Shown in pieces: positions 1-8,928 of a stretch of 64,000 bases of DNA (position 1 is the stretch's first letter; each line of letters begins with the position of its first letter). Under the pieces are notes generated by a model that was given only the letters and a program-made list of their open reading frames with translations, ran no database searches and was not told where the DNA came from. Origin of the DNA: Gavia stellata (Eukaryota; Chordata; Aves; Gaviiformes; Gaviidae); assembly GCF_030936135.1 (NCBI RefSeq), contig NC_082596.1:784605-848604 (forward strand), in the 5' to 3' direction. Made by a program: the position numbers and the translations under genes.

Positions 1-440
1 AGAGACGAAAACTGTATGATCCGAAAGTCCTCCACTACCATAGAGATGAAAACTCTATGATCCGAAAGTCCTCCACTACCATCGAGATGAAAACTCTATG
101 ATCTGAAAGTCCTCCACTACCATCGAGATGAAAACTCTATGATCGGGAACTCCTCCAGGGCTACAGAGACGAAATCTCTATGATCGGGAACTCCTCCAGG
201 GCTACAGAGACGAAATCTCTATGATCGGGAACTCCTCCAGGGCTACAGAGACGAAATCTCTATGATCAGGAAGTCCTCCAGGGCTACAGAGACGAATACT
301 CTATGATCCGGAAGTCCTCCAGGGCTACAGAGACGAATACTCTATGATCCGGAAGTCCTCCAGGGCTACAGAGACGAGTACTCTATGATCCGGAAGTCCT
401 CCAGGGCTACAGAGACAAAAACTCCATGATCAGGAAGTCG
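1..440. repeat. 41-bp tandem minisatellite, about ten copies
   Basis: A unit of 41 bp repeats head to tail from the window edge. Each copy carries a GAGA(C/T)GAA-type segment, then CTCTATGATC, then GTCCTCCA. Two subtypes are visible: early copies have CTCCACTACCAT, later ones CTCCAGGGCTACAGAGAC. The array probably continues left of the window. A 41-bp period is also known for galliform satellites such as CNM and PO41, but I cannot show sequence identity with them. Confidence 0.95.
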
Positions 441-941
441 TCCAACTAAACCGGAAATGCCCAAAATTGACAGGAAACGAACAGAAACCACGCCGGAAAC
501 GCCCTTGAACGCCGGAAATCAACTTTAATCACCGGAAATCCACATCTTCTGATCGGAAGTAACCCCTTAACCACCGGAACTAACTCGCAGAACACCGGAA
601 GCGAAGTTCCAACACCGGAACTGAGCTCCTTTTAGCCCGAACTGATAGACCAGCAGTACCCCGTGACTGGAAGAGAAGTTCCGACACCGGAACTGAGCTC
701 CCTTAAGCCCCAACTGATAGCTCAGCAGCACCCCGGGACCGGAAGTGATGTTCCAACACCGGAAGTGAGCTCCCTTGAGCCCGAACTCATAGCGCAGCAG
801 CACCCCGGGACCGGAAGTGACCACCATGTTACCGGAAGTGCTGTCCCAAGACCGGAATTAACCACCGCCTTACCGGAAGTGACCGCGATTTTACCGGAAG
901 TGCTGTCCCAAGACCAGAAGTGACCACCCCTTGACCGGAAT
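441..941. repeat. ETS-consensus (ACCGGAAGTG) repeat block, left part
   Basis: A degenerate block of CCGGAA-containing repeats. Between about 612 and 830 a 72-bp unit repeats (ACACCGG at 612, 684 and 756). After that, units of roughly 20 bp each carry ACCGGAAGTG or a close variant. Exact ACCGGAAGTG occurs at 738, 758, 810, 831, 872 and 893. The block resumes at 2998 after the CR1 insertion, so the two parts were once contiguous. Short repetitive reading frames on both strands are a by-product of the 72-bp period. Confidence 0.9.
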
Positions 942-960
942 TCACAGAATCACAGAATCA
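942..960 (-). repeat. CR1 3'-terminal 8-bp repeat
   Basis: On the plus strand CACAGAAT appears twice in succession, which is ATTCTGTG on the minus strand. This short terminal repeat replaces a poly-A tail in CR1 elements and fixes the 3' boundary of the insertion. Confidence 0.88.
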
Positions 961-1090
961 CTAAGGTTGGAAAAGACCTGTAAGATCATCAAGTCCAACC
1001 TAAAAAAAAACAAACAAAAAAACCAAAACACCAAAAAACACACAACACGCCAGAAACCAACCCACCCAACACCACACAGCACCATGCCCA

Positions 1091-2990
1091 TCAAGCCACA
1101 TCCCACAATGCCACATCCACACGCTCCTTGAATACCTCCAGCGAGGGTGACTCCACCACCTCCCTGGGCAGCCTATTCCAATGTTTCACTACTCTCTCAG
1201 TAAAGAACTTTTTCCTAATATCTAGCCTGAACCTCCCCTGGCGCAACTTGAGGCCATTTCCTCTAGTCCTGTCGCTAGTCACTTGGGAGAAGAGACCAAC
1301 ACCCACCTCTCTGCAACCCCCTTTCAGGTAATTGTAGACAGCGATAAGGTCTCCCCTCAGCCTCCTCTCTCCAGACTGAACAACCCCAGCTCCCTCAGCC
1401 GCTCCTCATCAGACTTGTGCTCCAGACCCCTCACCAGCTTCGTCGCCCTTCTCTGGACACGCTCCAGCACCTCTATGTCTTTCTTGTAGTGAGGGGCCCA
1501 AAACTGAACACAGTATTCGAGGTGCGGCCTCACCAGAGCCGAGTACAGGGGCATGATCACCTCCCTGCTCCTGCTGGCCACACCATTTCTGATACAAGCC
1601 AGGATGCCATTGGCCTTCTTGGCCACCTGGGCACACTGCTGGCTCATATTCAGCTGGCTGTCGATCAACACCCCCAGGTCCTTTTCTGCGAGGGAGCTTT
1701 CCAGCCACTCGTCCCCAAGCCTGTAGCGTTGCCTGGGGTTGTTGTGGCCAAAGTGTAGAACCCGGCACTTGGCCTTATTGAACTTCATCCGGTTGGCCTC
1801 AGCCCATCGATCCAGCCTGTCCAGATCCCTCTGCAGAGCCTTCCTACCCTCAAGCAGATCAACACTCCCTCCCAACTTGGTGTCGTCTGCAAACTTGCTG
1901 AGGGTGCACTCTATCCCCTCATCCAGATCATCAATGAAGACATTAAACAAGCCCGGTCCCAAAGCTGAGCCCTGGGGGACTCCGCTTGTGACCGGCCGCC
2001 AGCTGGATTTCACCCCATTCACCACAACTCTCTGGGCTTGGCCATCCAGCCAGTTTTTTACCCAGCGAGGAGTGTACCTGTCTAAACCACGGGCCGCCAG
2101 CTTCTCCAGGAGAATACTGTGGATAACAGTGTCAAAGGCTTTGCTGAAGTCCAGGTAGACAACATCAACAGCCTTCCCCTCATCCACTAGGCGGGTCACC
2201 TGGTCATAGAAGGAGATCAGGTTGGTCAAGCAGGACCTGCCTTTCATGAACCCGTGCTGGCTGGGCCTGATCCCTTGGTTATCCTGCACGTGTCCCGTGA
2301 GCGCCCTCAAGATGAGCCTCTCCATAACCTTCCCCGGCACCGAGGTCAGGCTGACAGGCCTGTAGTTCCCCGGATCCTCCTTCCGACCCTTCTTGTAGAT
2401 GGGTTTCACATTGGCAAGCCTCCAGTCATCCGGGACCTCCCCCTTTTAACCAGGACCGTTGATAAATGATGGAGAGTGGCTTGGCAAGCTCCTCCGCCAG
2501 CTCCCTCAGCACCCTTGGGTGGATGCCATGAGGCCCCATAGACTTATGAGTGTCCAGGTGGCATAGCAGGTCATTAACTGCTTCCTCCTGGATCATGGGG
2601 AGCCTATTTTGCTCTCCATCCCTGTCATCCAGCTCAGGGAGATGGATACCCTGAGGATACCTGGTGTGGCTGTTAAAGACTGAGGCAAAGAAGGCATTAA
2701 GTACCTCAGCCTTTTCCTCATCCTTCGTGACAATGTTCCCCGCCGCATCCAGTAGAGGATGGAGATCCTCCTTGGCTCTCTTTTTGTTGTTAATGTATTT
2801 ATAGAAGCTTTTTTTGTTGTCCCTCACGACCGTGGCCAGGTTGAGCTCTAGCTGGGCTTTCGCCTTCCTAATTCCCTCTCTGCATGACCTAACGAGGTCC
2901 TTGTATTCTTCTTCACTTGCCTGCTCCGTCTTCCAGAGGTGGTAAGTTCTCTTTTTTTCCCCGAGCCTCAGCAAAAGCTCCTTGTTCAGC
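1091..2990 (-). pseudogene. CR1 ORF2 remnant (reverse transcriptase)
   Basis: Minus-strand reading segments cover, in order, the region between endonuclease and RT (about 2426-2990), the RT palm and fingers (1357-2409) and the C-terminal tail (1091-1306). The segment at 1357-2409 is 350 codons without a stop. It contains YLDFSKAF, the SGVPQGS block and the catalytic FADD box at 1882-1893. Frame changes lie near 2410-2440 and 1306-1360, so the protein cannot be made whole. The endonuclease domain is absent. The family copies its own RNA into DNA at a nicked target; this copy is inactive. Confidence 0.93.
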
Positions 2991-2997
2991 CAGGCCA

Positions 2998-3190
2998 ATT
3001 GACCACCCTTTGACCGGAAGTGCTGTCCCAACACCGGAAATGACGACTCCTTGACCGGAAATGACCACCATTTTCCCAGAAGTCCTGTCCTAAGACCGGG
3101 TTTGACCACCCCTTGACCGGAAGTGACCTCCCCTTTACCGGAAGTGACCTCCAAACGCCATAACCGGACAGATTCCGACCACAAACGACC
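2998..3190. repeat. ETS-consensus repeat block, right part
   Basis: Continuation of the block left of the CR1. Exact ACCGGAAGTG occurs at 3013, 3116 and 3137, with near-matches between. It ends where TTAGGG-like repeats start. Confidence 0.88.
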
Positions 3191-3194
3191 TCAA

Positions 3195-6100
3195 CACACG
3201 CCTTGGGGCTTAGGGCTTACAGCTAGGGTTAGGGCCAGGCTTAGGCTTAGGCTCCAGCTTAGAAGTTACATTTAGACCTAGGCAAATGTTTAGCCTTAGG
3301 GTTAGGCTTAGCCTGAGGCTTAGGGTTATTAGGCTTATGCTTAGGGTTAGGGTTAGGGCTTAGGCTTAGGCGTAGGGTTAAAAGTTAGGTTTAGGGCTTA
3401 TGCTTAGGCATAGGTTTAGGCTTAGGGGTTAGGCTTATGCTTAGGCTTATTCTTAGGCTTAAGCTTAAGGGTTAGGCTTAGCATTAGGGTTAGTCTTAGG
3501 GTTAGGGGTTAGGGTTAGGCTTAGGGGTTAGGGTTAGGGGTAGGCTTAGGCTTAGTGGTTAGGCTTAGGCTTAGGTTTAGGGGTTAGGCTTAGGCTTAGG
3601 TTTAGGGGTGAGGCTGTCGTGGTTTAAGCCCAGCTGGCAACTAAGCACCACACAGCCGCTCGCTCACTCCCCCCAGGTGGGATGGGGAAGAGAATCGGAA
3701 GAGTAAAAGTGAGAAAGCTCGTGGGTTGAGATAAAGACAGTTTAATAGGTAAAGCAAAAGCCGCACACGCAAGCAAAGCAAAACAAGGAATTCATTCACC
3801 ACTTCCCATCGGCAGGCAGGTGTTCAGCCATCTCCAGGAAAGCAGGGCTCCATCACGCGTAACGGTTACTTGGGAAGACAAACACCATTACTCCGAATGT
3901 CCCCCCCTTCCTTCTTCTTCCCCCAGCTTTATATGCTGAGCATGACGTCATATGGTATGGAATATCCCTTTGGTCAGTTGGGGTCAGCTGTCCCAGCTGT
4001 GTCCCCTCCCAACTTCTTGTGCACCCCCAGCCTACTCGCTGGTGGTGAGAAGCAGAAAAGGCCTTAACTCTGTGTAAGCACTGCTCAGCAGTAACTAAAA
4101 CATCCCTGCTTTATCAACACTGTTTCCAGCACAAATCCAAAACACAGCCCCATACTAGCTGCTATGAAGAAAGTTAACTCTACCCCAGCCAAAACCAGCA
4201 CAGAGGCTTAGGCTTAGGGGTTAGGTTTAGGCTTAGGGGTTAAGTTTAGGGTTACGCTTAGGCTTAGGGGTTAGGATTAGGTTTAGGGGTTAGGCTTAGG
4301 GGTTAGGTTTAGGCTTAGGGATTAGGTTTAGGCTTAGGGATTAGGTTTAGGCTTAGGGGTTAGGCTTAGGTTTAGGGGTTAGCCTTAGGGTTAGGTTTAG
4401 GCTTAGGGGTTAGACTTAGGGTTATGCTTAGGCTTAGGCTTAGGCTTAGGGGTTAGGTTTAAGTTTAGGCTTAGGCTTAGGCTTAGGTTTAAGGGTTAGG
4501 CTTAGGCTTAGGGGTGAGGTTTAGGCTTAGGGGTTGGGGTTAGGCTTAGGTTTAGGGATTAGGTTTAGGGGTTAGGTTTAGGCTTAGGGGTTAGCCTTAG
4601 GCTTAGGGGTTAGGTTTAGGCTTAGGGGTTAGCCTTAGGCTTAGGCTTAGGCTTAGGCTTAGGTTTAGGTTTAGGGGTTAGCCTTAGGGTTATGCTTAGG
4701 CTTAGGGGTTAGGCTTAGGTTAGGGGTTAGGCTTAGGTTTAGGGGTTAGCCTTAGGCTTAGGCTTAGGCTTAGGGGTTAGGCTTAGGTTTAGGCTTAGGC
4801 TTAGGGGTTAGGCTTAGGCTTAGGTTTAGGGGTTAGGCTTAGGTTTAGGCTTAGGGGTTAGGCTTAGGTTTAGGCTTAGGGGTTAGGCTTAGGGGTTGGG
4901 GTTAGGCTTAGGCTTAGGCTTAGGTTTAGGACTTAGCCTTAGGGTTACGCTTAGGCTTAGGCTTAGTCTTAGGCTTAGGGGTTAGGCTTAGGGTTAGGCT
5001 TAGCGTTAGGGTTAGGCTTAGGGTTAGGGTTAGGGGTTAGGGTTAGGGGTAGGCTTAGGTTTAGGCTTAGGCTTAAGGGTTAGGCTTAGGCTTAAGGGTT
5101 AGGCTTAGGCTTAGGCTTAGGCTTAGGCTTAGGTTTAGGTTTAGGGGTTAGCCTTAGGGTTATGCTTAGGCTTAGGGGTTAGGCTTAGGCTTAGGGGTTA
5201 GGCTTAGGTTTAGGGGTTAGCCTTAGGCTTAGGCTTAGGCTTAGGGGTTAGGCTTAGGTTTAGGCTTAGGCTTAGGGGTTAGGCTTAGGCTTAGGTTTAG
5301 GGGTTAGGCTTAGGTTTAGGCTTAGGGGTTAGGCTTAGGGGTTGGGGTTAGGCTTAGGCTTAGGCTTAGGTTTAGGACTTAGCCTTAGGGTTACGCTTAG
5401 GCTTAGGCTTAGTCTTAGGTTTAGGGGTTAGGCTTAGGGTTAGGCTTAGCGTTAGGGTTAGGCTTAGGGTTAGGGTTAGGGGTTAGGGTTAGGGGTAGGC
5501 TTAGGTTTAGGCTTAGGCTTAAGGGTTAGGCTTAGGCTTAAGGGTTAGGCTTAGGCTTAGGCTTAGGGGTTAGCCTTAGGGTTAGTTTTAGGCTTAGGGG
5601 TTAGGCTTATGGTTAGGGGTTAGGCTTAGGTTTAGGTTTAGGCTTAGGGGTTGGGGTTAGGCTTAAGTTTAGGCTTAGGTTTAGGGGTTAGGCTTAGGTT
5701 TAGGCTTAGGGGTTAGGCTTTTAGGGGTTGGGGTTAGGCTTAGGCTTAGGCTTAGGTTTAGGACTTAGCCTTAGGGTTACTCTTAGGCTTAGGCTTAGTC
5801 TTAGGCTTAGGGGTTAGGCTTAGGGTTAGGCTTAGCGTTAGGGTTAGGCTTAGGGTTAGGGTTAGGGGTTAGGGTTAGGGGTAGGCTTAGGTTTAGGCTT
5901 AGGCTTAAGGGTTAGGCTTAGGCTTAAGGGTTAGGCTTAGGCTTAGGCTTAGGGGTTAGCCTTAGGGTTAGTTTTAGGCTTAGGGGTTAGGCTTAGGGGT
6001 TGGGGTTAGGCTTAGGTTTAGGCTTAGGTTTAGGGGTTAGGCTTAGGGTTTAGGCTTAGGTTTAGGCTTAGGGTTTAGGATTAGACTTAGGGGTTAGGCT

Positions 6101-6410
6101 TAGGGTTAGGCTTAGCGTTAGGGTTAGGCTTAGGGTTAGGCTTAGGGGTTAGGGTTAGGGTTAGGCTTATTGGTAAGGGTTAGGGGTAGGCTTAGGCTTA
6201 GGCTTGGGGTTAGGCTTAGGTTTAGGCTTAGGCTTAGGGTTTAGTCTTAGGGTTAGGATTAGGCTTAGTGTTAGGGTTAGGGTTAGGCTTACGGTTGGGG
6301 TTAGGATTAGGCTTGGGGTTAGGATTAGGCTTAGGGTTAGGCTCAGGTTTAGGGTTAAGGTTAGGGTTAGGGTTTGGCTTGGGATTAGAGTTAGGTTTAG
6401 GGGTCTTAAA
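3195..6410 (+). repeat. Degenerate telomere-like array (TTAGGG/TTAGGC/TTAGGGG)
   Basis: A long run of 6- and 7-mers, mostly TTAGGC, TTAGGG, TTAGGGG and TTTAGG, all with the G-rich strand on plus. Perfect TTAGGG runs are very short, so this is an interstitial or subtelomeric array, not a functional chromosome end. Longer periodicity is visible: a block containing TTTAGGACTT recurs at 4925, 5371 and 5757 (spacing 446 and 386), each followed by the same order of variant hexamers. The array is interrupted by a solo LTR at 3615-4202. Reading frames rich in N, P and K are translations of this repeat. Confidence 0.96.
3615..4202 (-). mobile_element. Solo LTR (ERVL-like) in the telomere-like array
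   Basis: A 588-bp TG...CA element. The 5-bp sequence GAGGC lies directly on both sides (3610-3614 and 4203-4207), consistent with a target-site duplication of the length made by ERVL-type integrases. Read on the minus strand it has a TATA-like ATATAAAG box (from plus AGCTTTATATG near 3926) and an ATTAAA polyadenylation signal (near 3750). Its R-U5 end resembles the LTR fragments at 23240-23437 and 36049-36304. I recognise this sequence type as a widespread avian LTR, but the Repbase name cannot be assigned here. No internal viral sequence remains. Confidence 0.85.
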
Positions 6411-6411
6411 C

Positions 6412-6512
6412 CAGCAGTAGAAAATGGCATACTCCCTGGGAGTAACTAAAATAAAAGAAACAAAAACTTGAAAAAAAAATTCTCCCAGGGAGCAAACCAT
6501 TTTCTACTGCTG
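6412..6512. other. 101-bp imperfect hairpin at the array edge
   Basis: The arms CAGCAGTAGAAAATGG (6412-6427) and its exact reverse complement (6497-6512) enclose a second perfect arm pair, CTCCCTGGGAG (6432-6442) and CTCCCAGGGAG (6482-6492). The loop is A-rich. It sits exactly where the telomere-like array ends. It could be a small inverted-repeat element or a scar of an inverted joining event. No transposase or target duplication is evident. Confidence 0.85.
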
Positions 6513-7015
6513 CACCAGAGTTATTATTTTTAATTTTTTTAATTTCTCCTAGAACCCCACCTTCCCCCACTGCACAACCCCACCTATTCTACCACCTCAT
6601 GAAAACCTAAACTACACATTACTCAACCCACTCCTAACCCAAAATAAAACCAAAACAATATCTAATCAGAGTCAAAAATTACACAAACATGCTCCCTAAA
6701 CAAATCACCAAACATTCCTAAACAAATTACTACACCTAACATTGTATTTCATACTATTAAACCATTTAATTAGGTCATTTGGGTGACATTATATTACCCA
6801 GTTCAAGAATTAGATAAAATACAAGCAATGAATTAATTGCTGCCAAGGAGTATTCCATTTAATATAGTGCTGAAAGTTGTTATTTTTATACTTTTTTCTT
6901 ACTAGACTGTCATGCATTCATATACCCGTGACCACTGCTCTAATTCTGATCAGAATAATAATGAGAATAGATTGTTGTAACCTATAATTAACAATATTGA
7001 TTAAACAGCAAAGTA
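6513..7015. other. AT-rich, partly G-poor sequence, no gene seen
   Basis: No supported reading frame or recognised repeat. Between about 6545 and 6745 the plus strand is strikingly poor in G and contains scattered CCTAAA/CCTAAC words. These could be decayed C-strand telomere repeats, or chance. Confidence 0.5.
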
Positions 7016-7499
7016 GGAGGCTACTCCCCCCGCCCCAGCCTCGGTCACACCTCATAATTAATAAGCTCCCCTCAGTAAAGTACCAACCCCCCCCCCGCAC
7101 CCACCGAGCACTGGCCGCAGCCCTGGAGTCCCCTGCTGGCACCAACCCTTAAGGAAACTGATGCGGATGCAGAACCGAGACAACAGCAGCAATGCCACGG
7201 CGCCTGCGCTCCGCCAGCAGCCGCAGCCCACCGCAATCACGGCGAAACGGATGCAGCCCGCGTCAACAGCAGCCGTTACTGCTGGAACCCGCGCGAGAGG
7301 CCCTGAGACACAGAGGAACGCGGGCGCCGGGCCCTAGAGACCCGTGTCTGGAGGACTAACTGGCACCTCCGTGGCTCCAGTGGGCTCGCCACCACATGGA
7401 GCGGCTTCTTGGCTAAGAACAGACACTACCGCCGAACTGCACGCGCCAGCTACCGGACTTGGTTGGCCGGCGGGCTGCACCAAGAGCACACAATAGTGC
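7016..7499. other. CpG-rich block
   Basis: GC-rich sequence with many CpG dinucleotides, especially 7190-7345, between AT-rich DNA on the left and a minisatellite on the right. It looks like a small CpG island or GC-rich subtelomeric spacer. No exon could be supported. Confidence 0.45.
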
Positions 7500-7870
7500 T
7501 TGAGGGCCTCCCGAAGTGCCCATCAGTCCTCTGGAAGCCGCACTCTATGGTCCGGAGGTCCTCCAGGCAACTGGAAGTGCCCTTCAGTCCTCTGGAAGCC
7601 GCACTCTATGGTCCGGTGGTCCTCCAGGCAACCGGAAGTGCCCATCAGTCCTCCAGAAGACACACTCTATGGTCCAGCAGTCCTCCAGGCAGACAGAAGT
7701 GCCCATCAGTCCTCCGGAAGCCGCACTCTATGGGCCGGTGGTCCTCCAGCCAGATGGAAGTGGCCATCAGTCCTCTGGAAGTCACGCTCTATGGGCCGGC
7801 AGTCCTCCTGGGACCCTGGTATTTCCCATCAGACCTCTGGAGGTCGCAGTCTATGTAACAGGGGTCCTCC
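7500..7870. repeat. 61-bp minisatellite sharing the 41-bp core
   Basis: About six head-to-tail copies of a 61-bp unit containing CTCTATGGTCCGG, GTCCTCCAGGCA and GGAAGTGCCCATCAGTCCTC. The CTCTATG(A/G)TCCGG ... GTCCTCCAGG core matches the minisatellite at 1-440, with about 20 bp added. Because 61 is one more than a multiple of three, all three plus frames read the same peptide in rotation and stay open, which explains three overlapping frames here. An exact ACCGGAAGTG lies at 7631-7640. Confidence 0.93.
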
Positions 7871-8455
7871 AAAACTACAGAAAATGGTCCAAAAGTAACT
7901 AAAAATTAAAAACAATGAAACGACCTCTGTGGAAATGTCTTCTCCACAACAAGTCGACGTAACTCAAACATAAGTGGTATGATAATCAGTGGAGGTGACT
8001 TGAAACTCCCAGAAGGAAAAAAATCAGCTACTGGAAGTCAGCCATACCAGACCAGAACTAACACATAAAACAGCAGAATCAACATATAAAACAAAAAACC
8101 AAGAACAATTCACCCAGACAATGTGTTGAACACACATCCTACACTGCTATCCTACCCCAAGAAAACCAACAAGAGGAAAGACAAATGAAATGAAAAAGTA
8201 TGAAATATATGAGGCAAGGCAAAAACAACTCCACCAGCCCAAAACTAATACTCTTTAACCATATCCCACTTAAACCCTAGCACCCAATAACCCCACCACC
8301 ACCACAACCCTAGGTAGCGATCACGGATGCAAGCTAAGAGGCCTACCCCACCCACACCTGTGAAAAGATCATAACCATGGGGTGCTAAAGGTTCTACAAC
8401 ACAGATGAATGCAGAATTTATTGCAAATTATGTTGCTGAAGCACACAAGAGTTCC
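7871..8455. other. A-rich spacer, nothing recognised
   Basis: No convincing reading frame, no tandem repeat and no recognised element. Base composition is A-rich on plus, with a short CCACCACCACC run near 8294. Confidence 0.5.
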
Positions 8456-8463
8456 TGCTGCCT

Positions 8464-8640
8464 TCCAGAGTGTCTCACAGTTTTAACCAGGCTTAGCTGA
8501 GGCCTGCAACAGGCCCTGCTTCACTCCAGAGTGCTTCAGGGTATTTGCTGAGCTTTGCTGATGTCCAGATAGGGCTCTACATCATTCCAGAGTGTGTGAC
8601 AGTTTTGCTGGGCTTTGCTGATGCCTGCAAGGGCCCTGCT
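8464..8640 (-). repeat. 61-bp minisatellite, left inverted copy
   Basis: Three copies of a 61-bp unit starting TCCAGAG at 8464, 8525 and 8586. The reverse complement aligns along its length with the units at 10406-10640 (shared features AGCAAAG/GGCAAGG-CCAGCAAA and CACTCTGGA). The two arrays form an inverted pair around the BCAP31-like exons. Confidence 0.85.
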
Positions 8641-8657
8641 TCGTGGACTGCCTTTTT

Positions 8658-8673
8658 GGGGGGGGGGGGGGGG
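8658..8673. repeat. Poly-G tract (16 G)
   Basis: Sixteen consecutive G between the left minisatellite and the minus-strand BCAP31-like exon. A long poly-C run sits in the mirrored position on the other side (10155-10191). Length may be unreliable in the assembly. Confidence 0.8.
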
Positions 8674-8749
8674 CGCAGAAGAGGGGATTTGCGGGGGGGG
8701 CAAGGTGGTTTAGGGTGGTGCAAGGGGATTTGGCGGGGGCCTCCTGTAC

Positions 8750-8850
8750 CTGCAGGTGGGTGTGCTGGTCCAGCAGCTGGTTGTACCCCCGTGTCAGCCC
8801 CTCGGCCTGGCATTGCATGGCCTGCACCTTCTTCTCCGCCTGCTCCAGAG
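8750..8850 (-). pseudogene. BCAP31: BCAP31-like 3' coiled-coil exon, inverted
   Basis: A 101-nt minus-strand segment encodes a stretch beginning LEQAEKKVQAMQ and running through AEGLTRGYNQLLDQH. It corresponds to the C-terminal coiled coil of BCAP31 (family form KLEKAENQVLAM...EGLTKEYDRLLEEH). It is flanked by a 3' splice-site AG (plus 8851-8852) and a donor CAG|GTACAG after 8750, so it looks like a genuine exon. It lies upstream of, and on the opposite strand from, the exons encoding the N-terminal part. BCAP31 is an ER membrane chaperone and sorting factor. This exon cannot join the plus-strand exons in one transcript as arranged here. Confidence 0.75.
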
Positions 8851-8928
8851 CTGTGATGGTCACCCCCAAAACCTACCGACCCCCCCGTAACACCTCAGAG
8901 CACCCTCACCACCATCCCCCACCCCAGG

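Larger units (their letters stand above)
942..2997 (-). mobile_element. CR1 LINE, 5'-truncated, minus strand
   Basis: Non-LTR retrotransposon of the CR1 family. Its 3' end lies at the left (942-960) and shows the diagnostic 8-bp ATTCTGTG repeat when read on the minus strand, followed by the conserved CR1 tail. The coding part keeps reverse transcriptase and the linker upstream of it, while the endonuclease and 5' half are missing. The right end stops abruptly at about 2997, where the ETS-motif repeat resumes, so the element inserted into that repeat. 5' truncation is typical of target-primed reverse transcription. Confidence 0.95.

Noticed and set aside
1..440. Resemblance to a CRISPR array (regular repeats)
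   Set aside because: Units are contiguous with no unique spacers and the context is vertebrate.
3195..6410. A functional telomere
   Set aside because: The repeats are highly degenerate, interrupted by an LTR and followed by more than 57 kb of other DNA.
6167..6500. Frames encoding proline/asparagine/lysine or glycine/leucine/arginine repeats
   Set aside because: Direct translations of TTAGGG-type repeats and their complement.
7409..7902. Three overlapping plus-strand frames of 128-149 codons with the same repeated peptide
   Set aside because: A 61-bp repeat reads through all three frames in turn; no other coding evidence.
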